Of a stretch of DNA of 64,000 bases, positions 11,066 to 22,600 are shown piece after piece. The first letter of the stretch is position 1, and every line of letters begins with the position of its first letter. The position numbers and the translations under genes are program-made. The notes below the pieces were generated by a model, which saw only the letters and a program-made list of their open reading frames with translations, did not search any database and was not told where the DNA came from. The DNA is from Mesocentrotus franciscanus. Lineage: Eukaryota > Echinodermata > Echinoidea > Camarodonta > Strongylocentrotidae. The stretch is taken from positions 26,561,714 to 26,625,713 of the forward strand of contig CP137682.1 of the NCBI GenBank assembly GCA_037976565.1, in the 5' to 3' direction.

Positions 11066-11702
11066 GGATTCCTATAAACTATAACCATATGATTATAAAC
11101 ATGGTTTAACGGAGTAATAAAAAAAGGGTCGGGAGAAGAGACTATTGTACAAAAGGGGGCGATAAGAGTGAACGTGGGATATAGAAATGAAGAGAGGGGC
11201 GGAGAGAGAGAGGGGGGAGAAAGAAAAATGGACATACTTTCACTGTAAGCTGAAAGCTAGCTACAGGCGAGAAAAGGAAAGAAAAAGGAAAAGGTAAGTC
11301 GGCAGTCGCTATACAGTAGTAAATTAAGGTCAATAAGGAATGGATTAAGTTCAAATATAAATCACGACAGCATAGATTAAGAATCAACTAGACTAAGTAA
11401 TTATTCAATAACTACAACTTCAGTTTACGTTTGAAGACAGATATGCTGACAGAATGGCTAATGCTTGAGTCAAGAGTGTTCCAAAACCTTGGTCCAGTGC
11501 AAACTAAAGTGTTGAGAGTAAACTTTGTCCTTGCATGGGGTAAGTGGAATGCAGAAGCACCTCTTGTGGCGTAATAAATTGAGAATTTGATTGTTTTTCT
11601 TGAAAATCATGGCTAATGCCAGTGGCAGTAAACCTGAGTTGAGATCATACATTAAGGAACTCAATTGCATATAGAGTCTAGGCCTGATAAATATATTCTA
11701 CC

Positions 11703-11795
11703 TTTAAAACAACTACCCCCTACGACAACCATCATCTAGGACAACTATCCCCCGGACAACTATATCCTAGGGGGTAGTTGTCCGGGGGTAGTTGT
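11703..11795. repeat. Short tandem repeats of the acaactaccccc type, right block
   Basis: Units read on the plus strand up to about 11765, then on the minus strand (gggggtagttgtccggggg), forming a palindrome. They match the block at 5145-5300. Confidence 0.65.
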
Positions 11796-12373
11796 CAGTA
11801 GGGCCTAGTATGGATTTCGATTCAAAGGTCTGTCTCCCATGAAAATCTAAATGTAGATCTACATTGAAAAGAAAAGTGAAATACATCTCACCTTGGAGGA
11901 AAGTCAATACACCCACCAATCGTCGATTGAATAGCTGCATCATTGCGTTAGCGCCATGCAGGGGCCTGAAGAAAACCACTTCGACAAAAATTAGCAAACA
12001 TAATCCACAAAAGTGCGAGGTTTCTTTTTACGTTAATTGATTGTAGACGAAGTTATAAGCAGTCTATACCTACTTCTGTCGGTAACTGCTATAAATAATT
12101 GTTAAAACAATATTTCTATCAAACGAACTTAATTTTCTTAAACAACCATTTTAGAAACAGACAAGCCGCTCTTTAGCAAAATACCGCGGTTGACATCTTT
12201 GCGTATCTTGATACAAAGCGCGTAAATTGTTGCGTAGTATAGTAACGCGGTTTTTCTCGATTAGGTCAGTGACGTGACTACCAGGAAAGACTGGTTGGCT
12301 GTCGGATCGGGGAAAGGCAGACTGACTACGGGAATAGGCCGTTGGCGATCAGGAAAGACTGGTGTCATCTTAA
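11796..12373. other. Spacer without recognised gene
   Basis: Ordinary AT-rich sequence turning more GC-rich from about 12180. No exon supported. Confidence 0.4.
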
Positions 12374-12727
12374 ATGGACAGAGCACAATCACAAGATATC
12401 ATACTGGCTGGGACGTCGCCCTGGATAAAATGGTCCCAGGATCTAACGGAAATTGACCAGGAAGCGAACGACAATGATTTAAGCCTGTTGGTTTTATCGA
12501 CAGATGGGAACACATGCGTGATTTGTGAACGTCAATTCAAGGGCGCTAGAGGCGTGAGGATACATCAAGCAAAGACGGAATGTGGTGATTCTTTGAACCG
12601 TATATTTTCAGATAGTAAAAGTCTGAGCATGACGGTGGTTTGGATAATTCCCACAATGCCAATCGAAAGCTATCAGAGATTCATGACAGGAGGGTCTTGC
12701 AGAAAGCAGAACGTCGTCTTTCCATAA
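12374..12727 (+). pseudogene. ORF with a C2H2-like finger, probably TE remnant
   Basis: An open frame of 117 codons contains CVICERQFKGARGVRIHQ followed by a further Cys, a degenerate CxxC-x(12)-H-x(5)-C finger. Closely similar fingers occur near the N-terminus of proteins of non-LTR retrotransposons in marine invertebrates. I infer a fragment of such an element because nothing else of a gene surrounds it. It could instead be a small unknown gene. Confidence 0.4.
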
Positions 12728-12927
12728 AGTGGCAATGACAATGCATGACAATGCATGACAACGCGTCGTTGCTACATACGCGCAGCATCACTACAGACTA
12801 CAGATGCGCAGTTTTGAAGCAAAAATATAGACGCAATATTATTCAAGAAACAGGTTAGTTTGAAATCCGTCTGGCCAGTTGCAGACCACCTTATGTGTGT
12901 CTGCATCAGAAACGGATTTAATTTTAA

Positions 12928-13662
12928 CCCTAATAAGGCCGGGGGCCACTATGCCCCACCCCCCTCCGCGATTTTTATGATTGTTCGGGAACGCATACGG
13001 ATGACGCCCCGCCGCTTCATGACTTTTTTCTTTCGAGTCTTGCGCATCTTTTAAAACAATTTTTTTGAAAGTCGGACCTACCATTACAAAGTCACGTGAC
13101 CTTTTGTCGTAACATTTTCGTGATTTGTGTACAAAACATATGGAAATATAATTTTTCCTAAAAAGAGATAAAACATTGGTTATTTAATTGGTCTTGTTTA
13201 AAGTTTAGGTGTTTGTTTTGGGGGTCAAAATAGTTGAATTATAGTTAGAAATGAAGAAAAAAATTAAATACATAAGTTAAAAAAACAGTCAATGAAATAG
13301 ACTAGGCCTAGTCTACATAACAAATTATCAAAACAAGAGATAACATAAGGAATAACCTGGCTTTTCCAAATTGTTTTGTCGTATTATTATTCCAAATGGT
13401 CTAACAAACATAGACCTAGATCTATGTAGTGGAAAAGAAAGCTTAAATATAAAGAATATAATATGAATTATGGGTAAAAATGTGAATTTTTTGGACCTTA
13501 TTTGCATAATTTACCATAAATTTGCAAATGAGTAAATTAAAAAAATTTGAAATTACCATAGTATTTTATACACTTCACTTGACATGCACGCCGAGATCTT
13601 AGGGGGAGGGCATAATGCCCCCGGCCGTATTAAGACCTCAAATAGCCCGGCCCGTTTTAGGG
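12928..13662 (+). mobile_element. piggyBac-like MITE, left copy
   Basis: Starts ccctaataaggccggg and ends cccggcccgttttaggg. It is flanked on both sides by TTAA (12924-12927 and 13663-13666). CCC...GGG termini at TTAA duplications are the signature of the piggyBac superfamily. The 735-bp body has no transposase. It is a ~740-bp inverted copy of 15495-16241. Confidence 0.82.
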
Positions 13663-13666
13663 TTAA

Positions 13667-14180
13667 ACATCTGTCACATCTGGCCCCTGAAGAAGAGTGT
13701 GACACTAACCTGTTTCTTTTTTCTTTTTTTCCCTTTTTTTTTGACATCTCATCGCCCTCCGCCTGCCGGATGGAGGGATTTTTTTTTTTTAAGGCCGGGT
13801 CTTATATGGTTGGAAAGATAAAATTACATAGAAATATTATTTTCTCAAACTAAAAATTAGAAGAAGGCGGGTATGCTTAATTGTGACATAGTAATAAAGC
13901 TATGTCGCCCGACCCGTTGATTTTTACGCAGAAATCGAGCTGAAAATAACAGTAAATTGACTACTTTAACAAAAAAACGCGATAGTAAATTATAGTGAAA
14001 TTTTAATTTGTTTGCTTTACCCGAAAGGCTGAAAGAACATAGTCTTTGTCGTAATATACTAGTCAAACTAGGCAAAATATGTGGAACTTTTAGCAGAATG
14101 AAGATGGATGTAAACAAGACGTGTTTTCACGTCATTCTCCCCCTCTATTCTCCATAGAACATTTTTTAGTAATAAAACAA
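13667..14180. other. Spacer between the MITEs
   Basis: Contains T-rich runs near 13715-13790 and no supported coding exon. Confidence 0.4.
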
Positions 14181-15300
14181 GCACTGTTCAGTGACCCAAA
14201 CGTTGATATGTTCCCCTTCTCATAATTACCCCTTTTCATATTTGATAAGTGCCACGTTTATTTTAACATGTGCCACTTTTTCTTTTTAATAAGAGCCACT
14301 TCCCCCTTCTCAAAAAGCCCCCTTTCCCCACCGATAATTGCCCTTATTAAAATCTGATCGGTGCCCCTTTTCTTTCAACATATGCACATTTTCTTTGATT
14401 ATAAGTGCCCCTTTTTCATTCTCATAAGTGCTTCTTTTCATATCTAATCAGTGCCCCTTTTCAGGTGCGATAAGTGCCCCTTTTCACCTTTGATAATTTC
14501 CCTTTTAACAATGATACATGCCCTTTCTAATAAGGAACCCATCCCCTTTTTATAAATGCCCCTTTACACCTTTTATAGACGCCCCTATCAAAATCTGATG
14601 GGTGCCCCTTTTCCGTCGACAAATGCCCATTTCCCATTCTCATAAGTGCCTTTTTTCATCCCTGGTGGGTGCCTCTTTTCGAGTGTAAGAGGTGCCCCAT
14701 TTTCACCCCTAATACATACCATTTGTACTTTGACACGTGCTCCATTTCTTTTCTAATAAGTGTCTCATCCCTTTCGATAAGTGTCCCCTTCTCCTCTCAT
14801 CATGAAACGTGCCCCTAATTTAAAGCGACTAAGAGCAATTTTCCCCAAAGCTCGCTCGCTACGCTCGCTCGCATTTATACACGATATAATTATGTTACTT
14901 ATCAAAGTCTTTCAGTTTTCCGTTATGAGAATGTGCTTATAACCCCACCATCAGGATTGGGTTTTTCCTCTTTATAAGATGTAATTTTTCGCGCTGCGAC
15001 CTCATAAGTCTTACATTTTTTCCTCGCTCCATCGCTCCCAAGTGAATATTCACCATGCATCACACCTAACTGCAAAGTATGATGCTTAAGCAGTATCTTG
15101 TATGATTTAAGAGAAAGAAATATCGAAATCATCTCTGATAATGACTGTAATCACAATGTAGGGGTTTATGTCAATGCCAAAAAATTGTATATTTTCGCTT
15201 TGAGATTTCCCTTTGTAGGTGCCCTTTCTCTCTCCAAAAGGTGCCCTTTTTGTAGGTGCCTCCCACTTTGTAAGTCGCTCCGCCGCCCCTGATGTAGTAG
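14181..15300 (-). repeat. GGGGCAC-type dispersed repeat, copy B
   Basis: Reverse-complement copy of 430-1510. gtgcccctttt-type units extend to about 14820, then gctcgctcgctacgctcgctc, then the shared ~400-bp unique part ending at cgctccgccgcccctg near 15295. It lies between the two inverted piggyBac-like MITEs. Confidence 0.7.
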
Positions 15301-15490
15301 TATAGTAGGCCTATTAGTAGAAGTAGTAGCAGTAGTTTTAGTAATGGTAGTACATTGTAGTAGTATTAGTAGGCTTGTCTCGAAAGGGTGCGGCGCGGTG
15401 TGGTGTGGTGCGTTCAACGCACCCTTTCGAGAAAGCCCCCCCCCCCCTCCCGCTTGTCTCGAAAGGGTGCGTTGAGAACGGGGTAACACC
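15301..15490. repeat. (TAG)n and palindromic fragment
   Basis: Degenerate tag/gta microsatellite, followed by a palindrome made of ctcgaaagggtgcg and its complement cgcaccctttcgag, with a second direct copy nearby. No coding potential. Confidence 0.5.
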
Positions 15491-15494
15491 TTAA

Positions 15495-16241
15495 TCCTAA
15501 TAAGGCCGGGCTATTTGAGTTCTTAATACGGCCGGGGGGGGGGCCATTATGCCCCCTAAGATCTCGGCCGTGAAACGGCCGATCGCCGCGAAAATTTGCA
15601 TGCATGTCAAGTGAAGTGTATAGAATACTATAGCAATTTCAATTATTTGAAAAATTTACTCATTTGCATATTTATGGTAAATTATGCAAATAAGGTCAAA
15701 AAATTCATATTTTTACCCATAAATCATATATTATTCATATTTAAGCTTTCTTTTCCACTACATATATTTGTTAGACCATTTGGAATAATAACACCAAAAA
15801 AAATTTAGAAAGCTAGGTTATTCCTTATGTTATCTCTTGTTTTGATAATTTCTTATGTATTTCATTGTTTTTTTAACTTATGTATTTCATTGTTTTTGTT
15901 GTTTTATTTCATTTCTAACTATAATTTAACTATTTTGACCCCCAAACAAACACCTAAACTTTAAACAAGACCAAATAACCAATGTTTTATCTCTTTTAGG
16001 AAAAATGATATTCCGTATGTTTTGTACACAAATCACGAAAATGAGCGATTTTCGGGCCGACATGTAAAGACAAAAGGTCACGTGACTTTGTAATGGTAGG
16101 TCCGATTTCAAAAAAATTGTTTTAAAAGATGCGCAAGACTCGAAAGAATAAAGTAATGAAGCGGCGGGGCGTCGACCGTATGCGTTCCCGAACAATCAGA
16201 AAAATCGCGGAGGGGGCATGATGCCCCCGGCCTTATTAGGG
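15495..16241 (-). mobile_element. piggyBac-like MITE, right copy
   Basis: Begins tcctaataaggccggg and ends ccggccttattaggg. TTAA lies at 15491-15494 and 16242-16245. Its 747-bp body is a high-identity inverted copy of 12928-13662 with scattered substitutions and small indels. Confidence 0.82.
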
Positions 16242-16469
16242 TTAAGGGCAAGGCCAACCCTTGTATTCAGTTGATCTGTATGAAAGCAGAAAAATAACAG
16301 AAACAAAATGGCAAAAGTTTGAAATGAATCGGACCAATAGTAAGGAAGTAATTAACTACTTTTGCGTAGTCTTGCAGATCAGGCGTTTATAAGATTTAAA
16401 TCATTAAATAACAAGAAACAAAAATGTCAAATAAAGGTTCTGTGTGCGTGCGTTATCATGAATATTTAT

Positions 16470-16636
16470 GACTAGCGCATGACGTATAGGTTCATATTGA
16501 GCCAATCAAATGCAGTGGTAGGATGGCTAGGTTATGTTAAAAAAAGACGCACCCGGCGGACTCGGCTGAGCTAGCTCGCTGAGCTGATCATTGATGATCG
16601 ACTGCGCAACATAAAAACAAGAGTCAAGACGGCAAA
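16470..16636 (+). promoter_or_regulatory. Probable promoter and 5' UTR of the RUN-domain gene
   Basis: A gagccaatcaa CCAAT-box-like motif at about 16499-16509 and a tgacgta half CRE near 16481 lie 130-160 bases before the start codon. An in-frame TGA at 16595-16597 lies 39 bases before the ATG, with no other in-frame ATG between. The transcription start itself is not visible. Confidence 0.4.
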
Positions 16637-19600
16637 ATGAGCCTGTTTGGAAAGAAACGTAAGTAAAATATCTCTTATAAGATCAGCAAATCATAATTCA
16701 CACAACGTTCATGATATTTTGAATGTAATGACTAATGTGTATCATTTATCATTTCCTCTTTCAGTGTTTGTTACCTGGGAAGTATTCGCTTCACTTCAGT
16801 CCCACTCTAAGGATTTTTTGTTAGTGCAATTGGGGGGAGGTTAAATTGAATTGAATTGAATTTATTTATTCACCACCATTGAAACATTGAAACAAAAGAT
16901 ATATATGTACAATGACAATGTCAATATAACTTGAATACATGACGTGAATACATGACGTGAAATCTAGATCTAGAGTAAAGGAGGCAGTTTTCGGCCGGTC
17001 CGTTGGATGTAGCCTGGCTTAAGCCAGGGCTTGGTGACACGTAGTCTCGTAGAACTTTTACCACTCCGCGATGTACAGTGAGTTTACGCGCTCTGATTGG
17101 CTGATACGCTGATACGCTAAGTGGCTTCAAATGTAAGTGAGAGAGGGCCTACTTAAGTCGCGCTTAAGTTAAGCGCGGTTTAAGTTCGATGGCAAAGTCA
17201 ATACGAAATATTACGTCGCACCACAGAGATTTTGACATGACGTGCTTTAAACAGGTGACGCATTTCACACATAGGTGATGGCACACTCAGCATTGTACAC
17301 ACATAAAATAGAAAAATCAATACTTTTCAAGGATGCTGAAAAAATTGTAACAAATAGAAGATTTGACTGAAATATCATAATTTTGGTATCGGAAAAAACG
17401 GAAAATCGCAGGCCATCTCCTTGCACTAAAATGCGTCCGAAATCACCCCTTCCCACACCCGACCAATATTGGACAGTGGCCTCGATGAATTTTATGCCAC
17501 TTCTACATCTAATTGCCTACGAAAATTAAAAATCATATATTTAAATTTAAGGAAATATTAGCAAATATCTTACCAGAGCGATACAGCTCGGGTGCTTCTC
17601 CACATGTACCGTGAGAGTTTCCTCTTTACATATGAATAACGTTGACCTCTGACTCGTGTTGATGGGACTTCTGTAAAAGTGCTGCTCCCGTGAAATGTGC
17701 TGTATAGTGTTATACAGCACATTTTACGGGAGCAGCACAGCTATGTGTGATTTCACTCAAAATCGGTACTTGAGTGACAATTGACACCTAAATAGAAGTA
17801 AAATACAATTTTTTCAACTTACCGATGTTAGAAAGAATAATTAAAAAATTAAAATTGTAAATCTACTGTCAAACTTGCCGATCAGCCACATCGGCATGAT
17901 TGTGTGCATTTGTGTATTATAAGTGTATTGACTATTCATGTGTGCAAATGCTGCCTATTAACACGTAGTGCAGCGCTAGAGGTCAATACGCATTATCATT
18001 GACTCTCTATACTTTGCTGTAGTGACTAGATCTTGCTGGAGTGACTAGATCTAGATCTAGTCTCAACCTGTACGTCTTCGCAAGGAGCTCCTGCTACGTA
18101 GGCCTACGCCTTCGTGTGCATCAGGATTTCAGTAGCGACGGCGACAGCTCAGTTTTATGGTAGGATTTAACCAGTACCTAGTAGTTTTATTCCCTGTAAG
18201 TAAGTCTAGTCATTATTATTAGTAGTTAAGCGTAACAGTTATTTCTTGTACGCTCGGCACTACATTTTTTAATGCAAATTCTCACAGAATACCTCAATAC
18301 CGTCAATGGAGAGTCCATATATTTACTTATTAAATAGGCACAAATAACGTAACTGACCCACAGCATGGTCAGTATTGTCCACTTTTCAAGATGTGCGAGT
18401 TCCTCTGTGGGCAGCCGTGCATTACCCGGTGGGCGACATGGTAAATTTGTCAAGTTTTAAACAAATTCATCTTTTCCTTGAATGGACCATCCCGACTAGA
18501 ATGCAATAAGAAGAGGAAAGGGGTTCGTACTACTAGAAACTAGCGGGTACACACCTCAGTTCATATACGTTATACACAATCCCGCATTTTATATACATGT
18601 ATATGTACATGTGTATTGCCACCCCGGCCGCCCGCAGGGTATGGCAATCAATTACGTGATCGGTAAACGCCCCATGCAACTAGCTCTGTGGTGGCACAAT
18701 CAAAATTTCTGCGATAGAAGACAGACCACAGCCATCATACTCCCACATCAACATCAAATTTCACCTCCAATCAGACGAATAGAGCTACAATATTGATCTA
18801 GTTATATCTCAGTCTCTTAACTAACCAGTTACCACCTGCTGGAATTCCTATCGGCGACTGGTGTCATAGATTTCTGACAACGTTGACGGATACTTCGTAC
18901 CGACAAGTAGTTATGCTATGGACGTTTTCAGCAAAGCAGAACTTACCTGGGAATCCAGGGTAGTTTTCAATTGCATATAAATGATTTGCATATACTTTTT
19001 TCTTCGATCTTTACCACTGGCCTACCGGAGATTGCTGCTCACCGGAGACTCTACCCAAGAGATACCTCAAGTGTTTGAACCAAACTTTCATGCCACATAC
19101 AATACATGTCTGTCTACAGTGCATGTGATTTTCAACAAGACTGAGCCAGTTTCTTATCATTTTGATGATTCCAAAACCTCACAGTATTCTCCTATTCTGA
19201 TCTGCTACTAATCAACCTTGTCCAATCGTTCCCAGAAAGTTCCATTCACAATGCAATTGCATGACCCAGAATCTATGTCACTTTAAAGTCCTAAATAATC
19301 CTGTGTACTTATGTTTTCAGGTCAAGATGAGGTGGAGGCTGCTAGACACATGGCCATCAAGCTTACCCTCAGCAAAGAAGTGGCATCATCTATCAAAAAG
19401 GTAAAGATTACCACATTAGTGTGCTGTCTGTCCAGTGTTTGTCACTTATAGATTTAAAGACACATAGAAGTGCGCTCTCATGGGGAATTTGACACCATTC
19501 AGGTGTTTATCCAATAACAGGTTTTGTCAATCACTAGAAATAGCCTTCAGTTGTATGACCAACAAGCTTTATGTAAAGCTCTGTCTTTTCCCCATATGGT

Positions 19601-22600
19601 AAAGTCATAATATCACATTTCCATCTCCCGAAGATTCTCTGAGAGACGAGGGTATTTTTGATTGGCCTACGGGTTTGCTGTGTGCAGACTTGCTCACCCA
19701 TTAAAGGTATTTCCACCAAGTCTGGTGTCAGCAAATTAAGACCATCTGCACCTTTAAGGAGGGGGGTACATTCGAGCCATACCCTCTTCTTTTAACCCTA
19801 TCTGCCATACCTTATTAGTGCACCCACACAGTTATAATAGTTTTCATGTTTTTGTCTTGGACATTGTGCCCTACCCCCCCCCCCCTACATTCAACAATAA
19901 CAGTATACATGAATAGTGATTGCTTGTAAACTGTAGATCAGTACTACCATTATGCCCTCTTAATTTGAAATGTTGCCCTTTTACTTTGATATGAGACTGT
20001 ACATGTATGTAAAGCATTTTTCTTCTTTCCTTCTGTAAAGAAAGGCATTTTAAAAGTTTTTGTTAATTGTTGCTCATCTAAGTATTGCTTTTAATATGAG
20101 CCTCATAATGTTTAGCAGTTGGGCATAATTATACCTTTTTAGTTGTTCATATGTACATGTATGTTGCTCTAGTGTATACATGTATAGAGACACTATCAGA
20201 AATGAGATAGTTTTAACATTTGGTCCCTGCCCCCTTAAAAAAATCACTGAGAGAAAAACAATTATATTGCTGATTAAACTTTGATGGCTAATTTGTTAAT
20301 GTGATTCTTTTAATTTAAGATTTAGATGTAATCAGTTGTGATGTCACTTTCTGTTGGCTTAATTTTTATCATACATTCATAAAAAACTGGATACCTCCAG
20401 TCTTCTGACAGTTTTGTTTTGTGTTCAATTTTCTTGTCTGCAGCTTCAACGAGATCACATTAGTCTTGATTCAGCCATTAGAAGGTAATAATTCATTCTT
20501 TTGCCACTATTCTAAAAGTTTATTTCACAATGTCAGATTGTGTAGTATGTCAAAACCCTTGTATAGTTTAGTATCTAGATGAGCACCCCCTCTCCATTTT
20601 TTTTTCTTCTTCTTCAAATTATGAAATCAGATTTTGGGTGATTTTTAATTGATGAATTGCTAGATGATTGGGAACTCTAGAGTCTAGAATGATGTGAAGC
20701 CTTTTTCTTCCAAGCCAACATTTTAAAAGCATGGAATATAAAACAAATGAGAGGGTGAAACATTTCTTTATTTTGGTACCTAAATAGAGTCCTAGTCACT
20801 GTCAATAGCCTATATTTTCAGAAGTGGTCGAAGTTAAATCTGATCACTTATTTATGTTCCCTCTCCTCAAGAAAGGAAAATGAAGAAGAAAAAAAAGATT
20901 CCCAAATCCTAAACTTAGATCAACAATGGTTAGCATTATGTCTTCTTTTTATTTGTTTTAAAATTCTTTCCAGTGGTGACACAGCAAATCGATTCTGTAA
21001 TGTAATGGAGGCCATCCTGCTTCATGAGTTGAAGGATTCATACTCATCCAAGGTGAGATACCAGGAATATTTATGCTCAAGGCTTGTTCACATATAGTCC
21101 AGATTCTGTTCGTTTTTATATATTTTCTATTCTTCAATCTTTGTCCTCCTTCCAGAGTTTGTAGAGATTCGTAGATGGCGCATAGTTTCTTACGTCCTTA
21201 TTACGGAGTTCGTTGAAACGCCATTTAATTTTTTTTTTTTTTCGTAAGAATGCCTTGAGTTTTTCTTACGTCAGACTTACAAGGTTTTGTTCTCGCAAGA
21301 TGGTCTTACGTGTAACTGACGGCATTCTCAAGTCATTTGTGAGAAGATCTTATGATTTGTTTGTATATTTAATCGGGTTGCAAAAAAAGCGCTGCATAAA
21401 TTGTGTGCGTACACCTTTCGAGCGCCTTACGAACGCCAGCAGTCGTTCGCACGAAGGCCATATAAATATTCGTTTGTAAGGCGTTCTTATGAACGCCATA
21501 AGAGCCCTCTATGAACAACTTAAGGCGTTCTTACGATCATCGTAAGAATTTGAGACTTCTAGAGTTGTCTCGAGAGTCTCGACCCTACGAAATGTACAAA
21601 GATCTTGCATGGTTCTTACAATGTTCTTACGACGTTCGTACAGCCGCCTTACGAAGAGAGGTTTTCTACGAAGTTTAAACAAATCTTGGACAAGACCATA
21701 GACCAGTCTGCGAACTTCCAAGGGGTCTACGAACACTGGTTTCGTACGGCCTTCTTAAGAAGATCTTACGAAATGGTCTGAAAATGTTATTTATTTTGTA
21801 ATCAGCATACTAGATATAAAATAATGTATGCAGGCACTTCACCATCGTATACAATGAATGCACAAATCAAATACTCAGTCACCTCGATACACGACTATGA
21901 GAATATTAATTCAGGCACTTTGCTGCCTGTAGTCATCCTGTTTCTAAATGTTGCAGCTGTAAGGCTGCGACGGGCACACGGTTATTTCGTATTCAGTCCG
22001 TTGGACAACTGCACGCGTACTATTTCTCGTACACGTGTACATGGCCGCCATGTTTTTTTTTTTTTTTTTGTACTTGCAATGACTTGTGTATGAGAAAAGG
22101 GATATGAATATTAGTCTTCAATTTTACCAACAAAGTTTACAAACATACTTGAAGCAAGACACACCATGCTTTCTTTAAATCATTTTAACAACTTATAGAC
22201 CTTGCTGGCGATGTGCTTCTTCCCGTGCTTCAGCCCTAAGGGCGACGCTAGACATGCGGGGTACGTGAGGGTCGCAACGGCAAGCATGACGGGCGAGAGA
22301 GATTGTGTAGATCGCAGGTGCTAGCGAGTGCCGGTGCACGCGGCCGGGGGCTTAACAGGATAGGTTTTGCACATGCGCTTTCCCAGTGAGCTCATGCACA
22401 ACGGAGGTATGAGGCTGAGCGAATGAAATCGTGGATACATAAACAGCTGGAGTGAAAGGAAAAAACATGGCGGCTATGTACACGTATATCCGACCGTATG
22501 CCTGGATGTGTACACAACTACCAAATTACACATTTATGCACAGCCTTTAATAGTTGCAAGCAATCTAATCGAGCAAGGAAGAAAGACAATTTGCAATCTT

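Larger units (their letters stand above)
5527..11071. mobile_element. TU-like foldback element, ~5.5 kb
   Basis: The two ends are long inverted arms (about 5541-6200 and 10380-11065). Each is built mainly of 15-bp direct repeats, gccgacaattgctcc and gccgacatttgctcc. The outermost ~60 bases of the arms match each other closely in inverted orientation. The 9-bp direct repeat ctataaact flanks the element at 5518-5526 and 11072-11080, a convincing target-site duplication. Sea urchin TU elements are known foldback transposons with 15-bp tandem units in their outer inverted repeats, so this is assigned by structure. The ~4.2-kb interior shows no transposase, so the copy looks non-autonomous. The long open frames over the arms arise because the unit length is a multiple of three. 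Confidence 0.8.

Noticed and set aside
10362..11084. Open frames over the right foldback arm
   Set aside because: Same artefact as in the left arm, mirrored.
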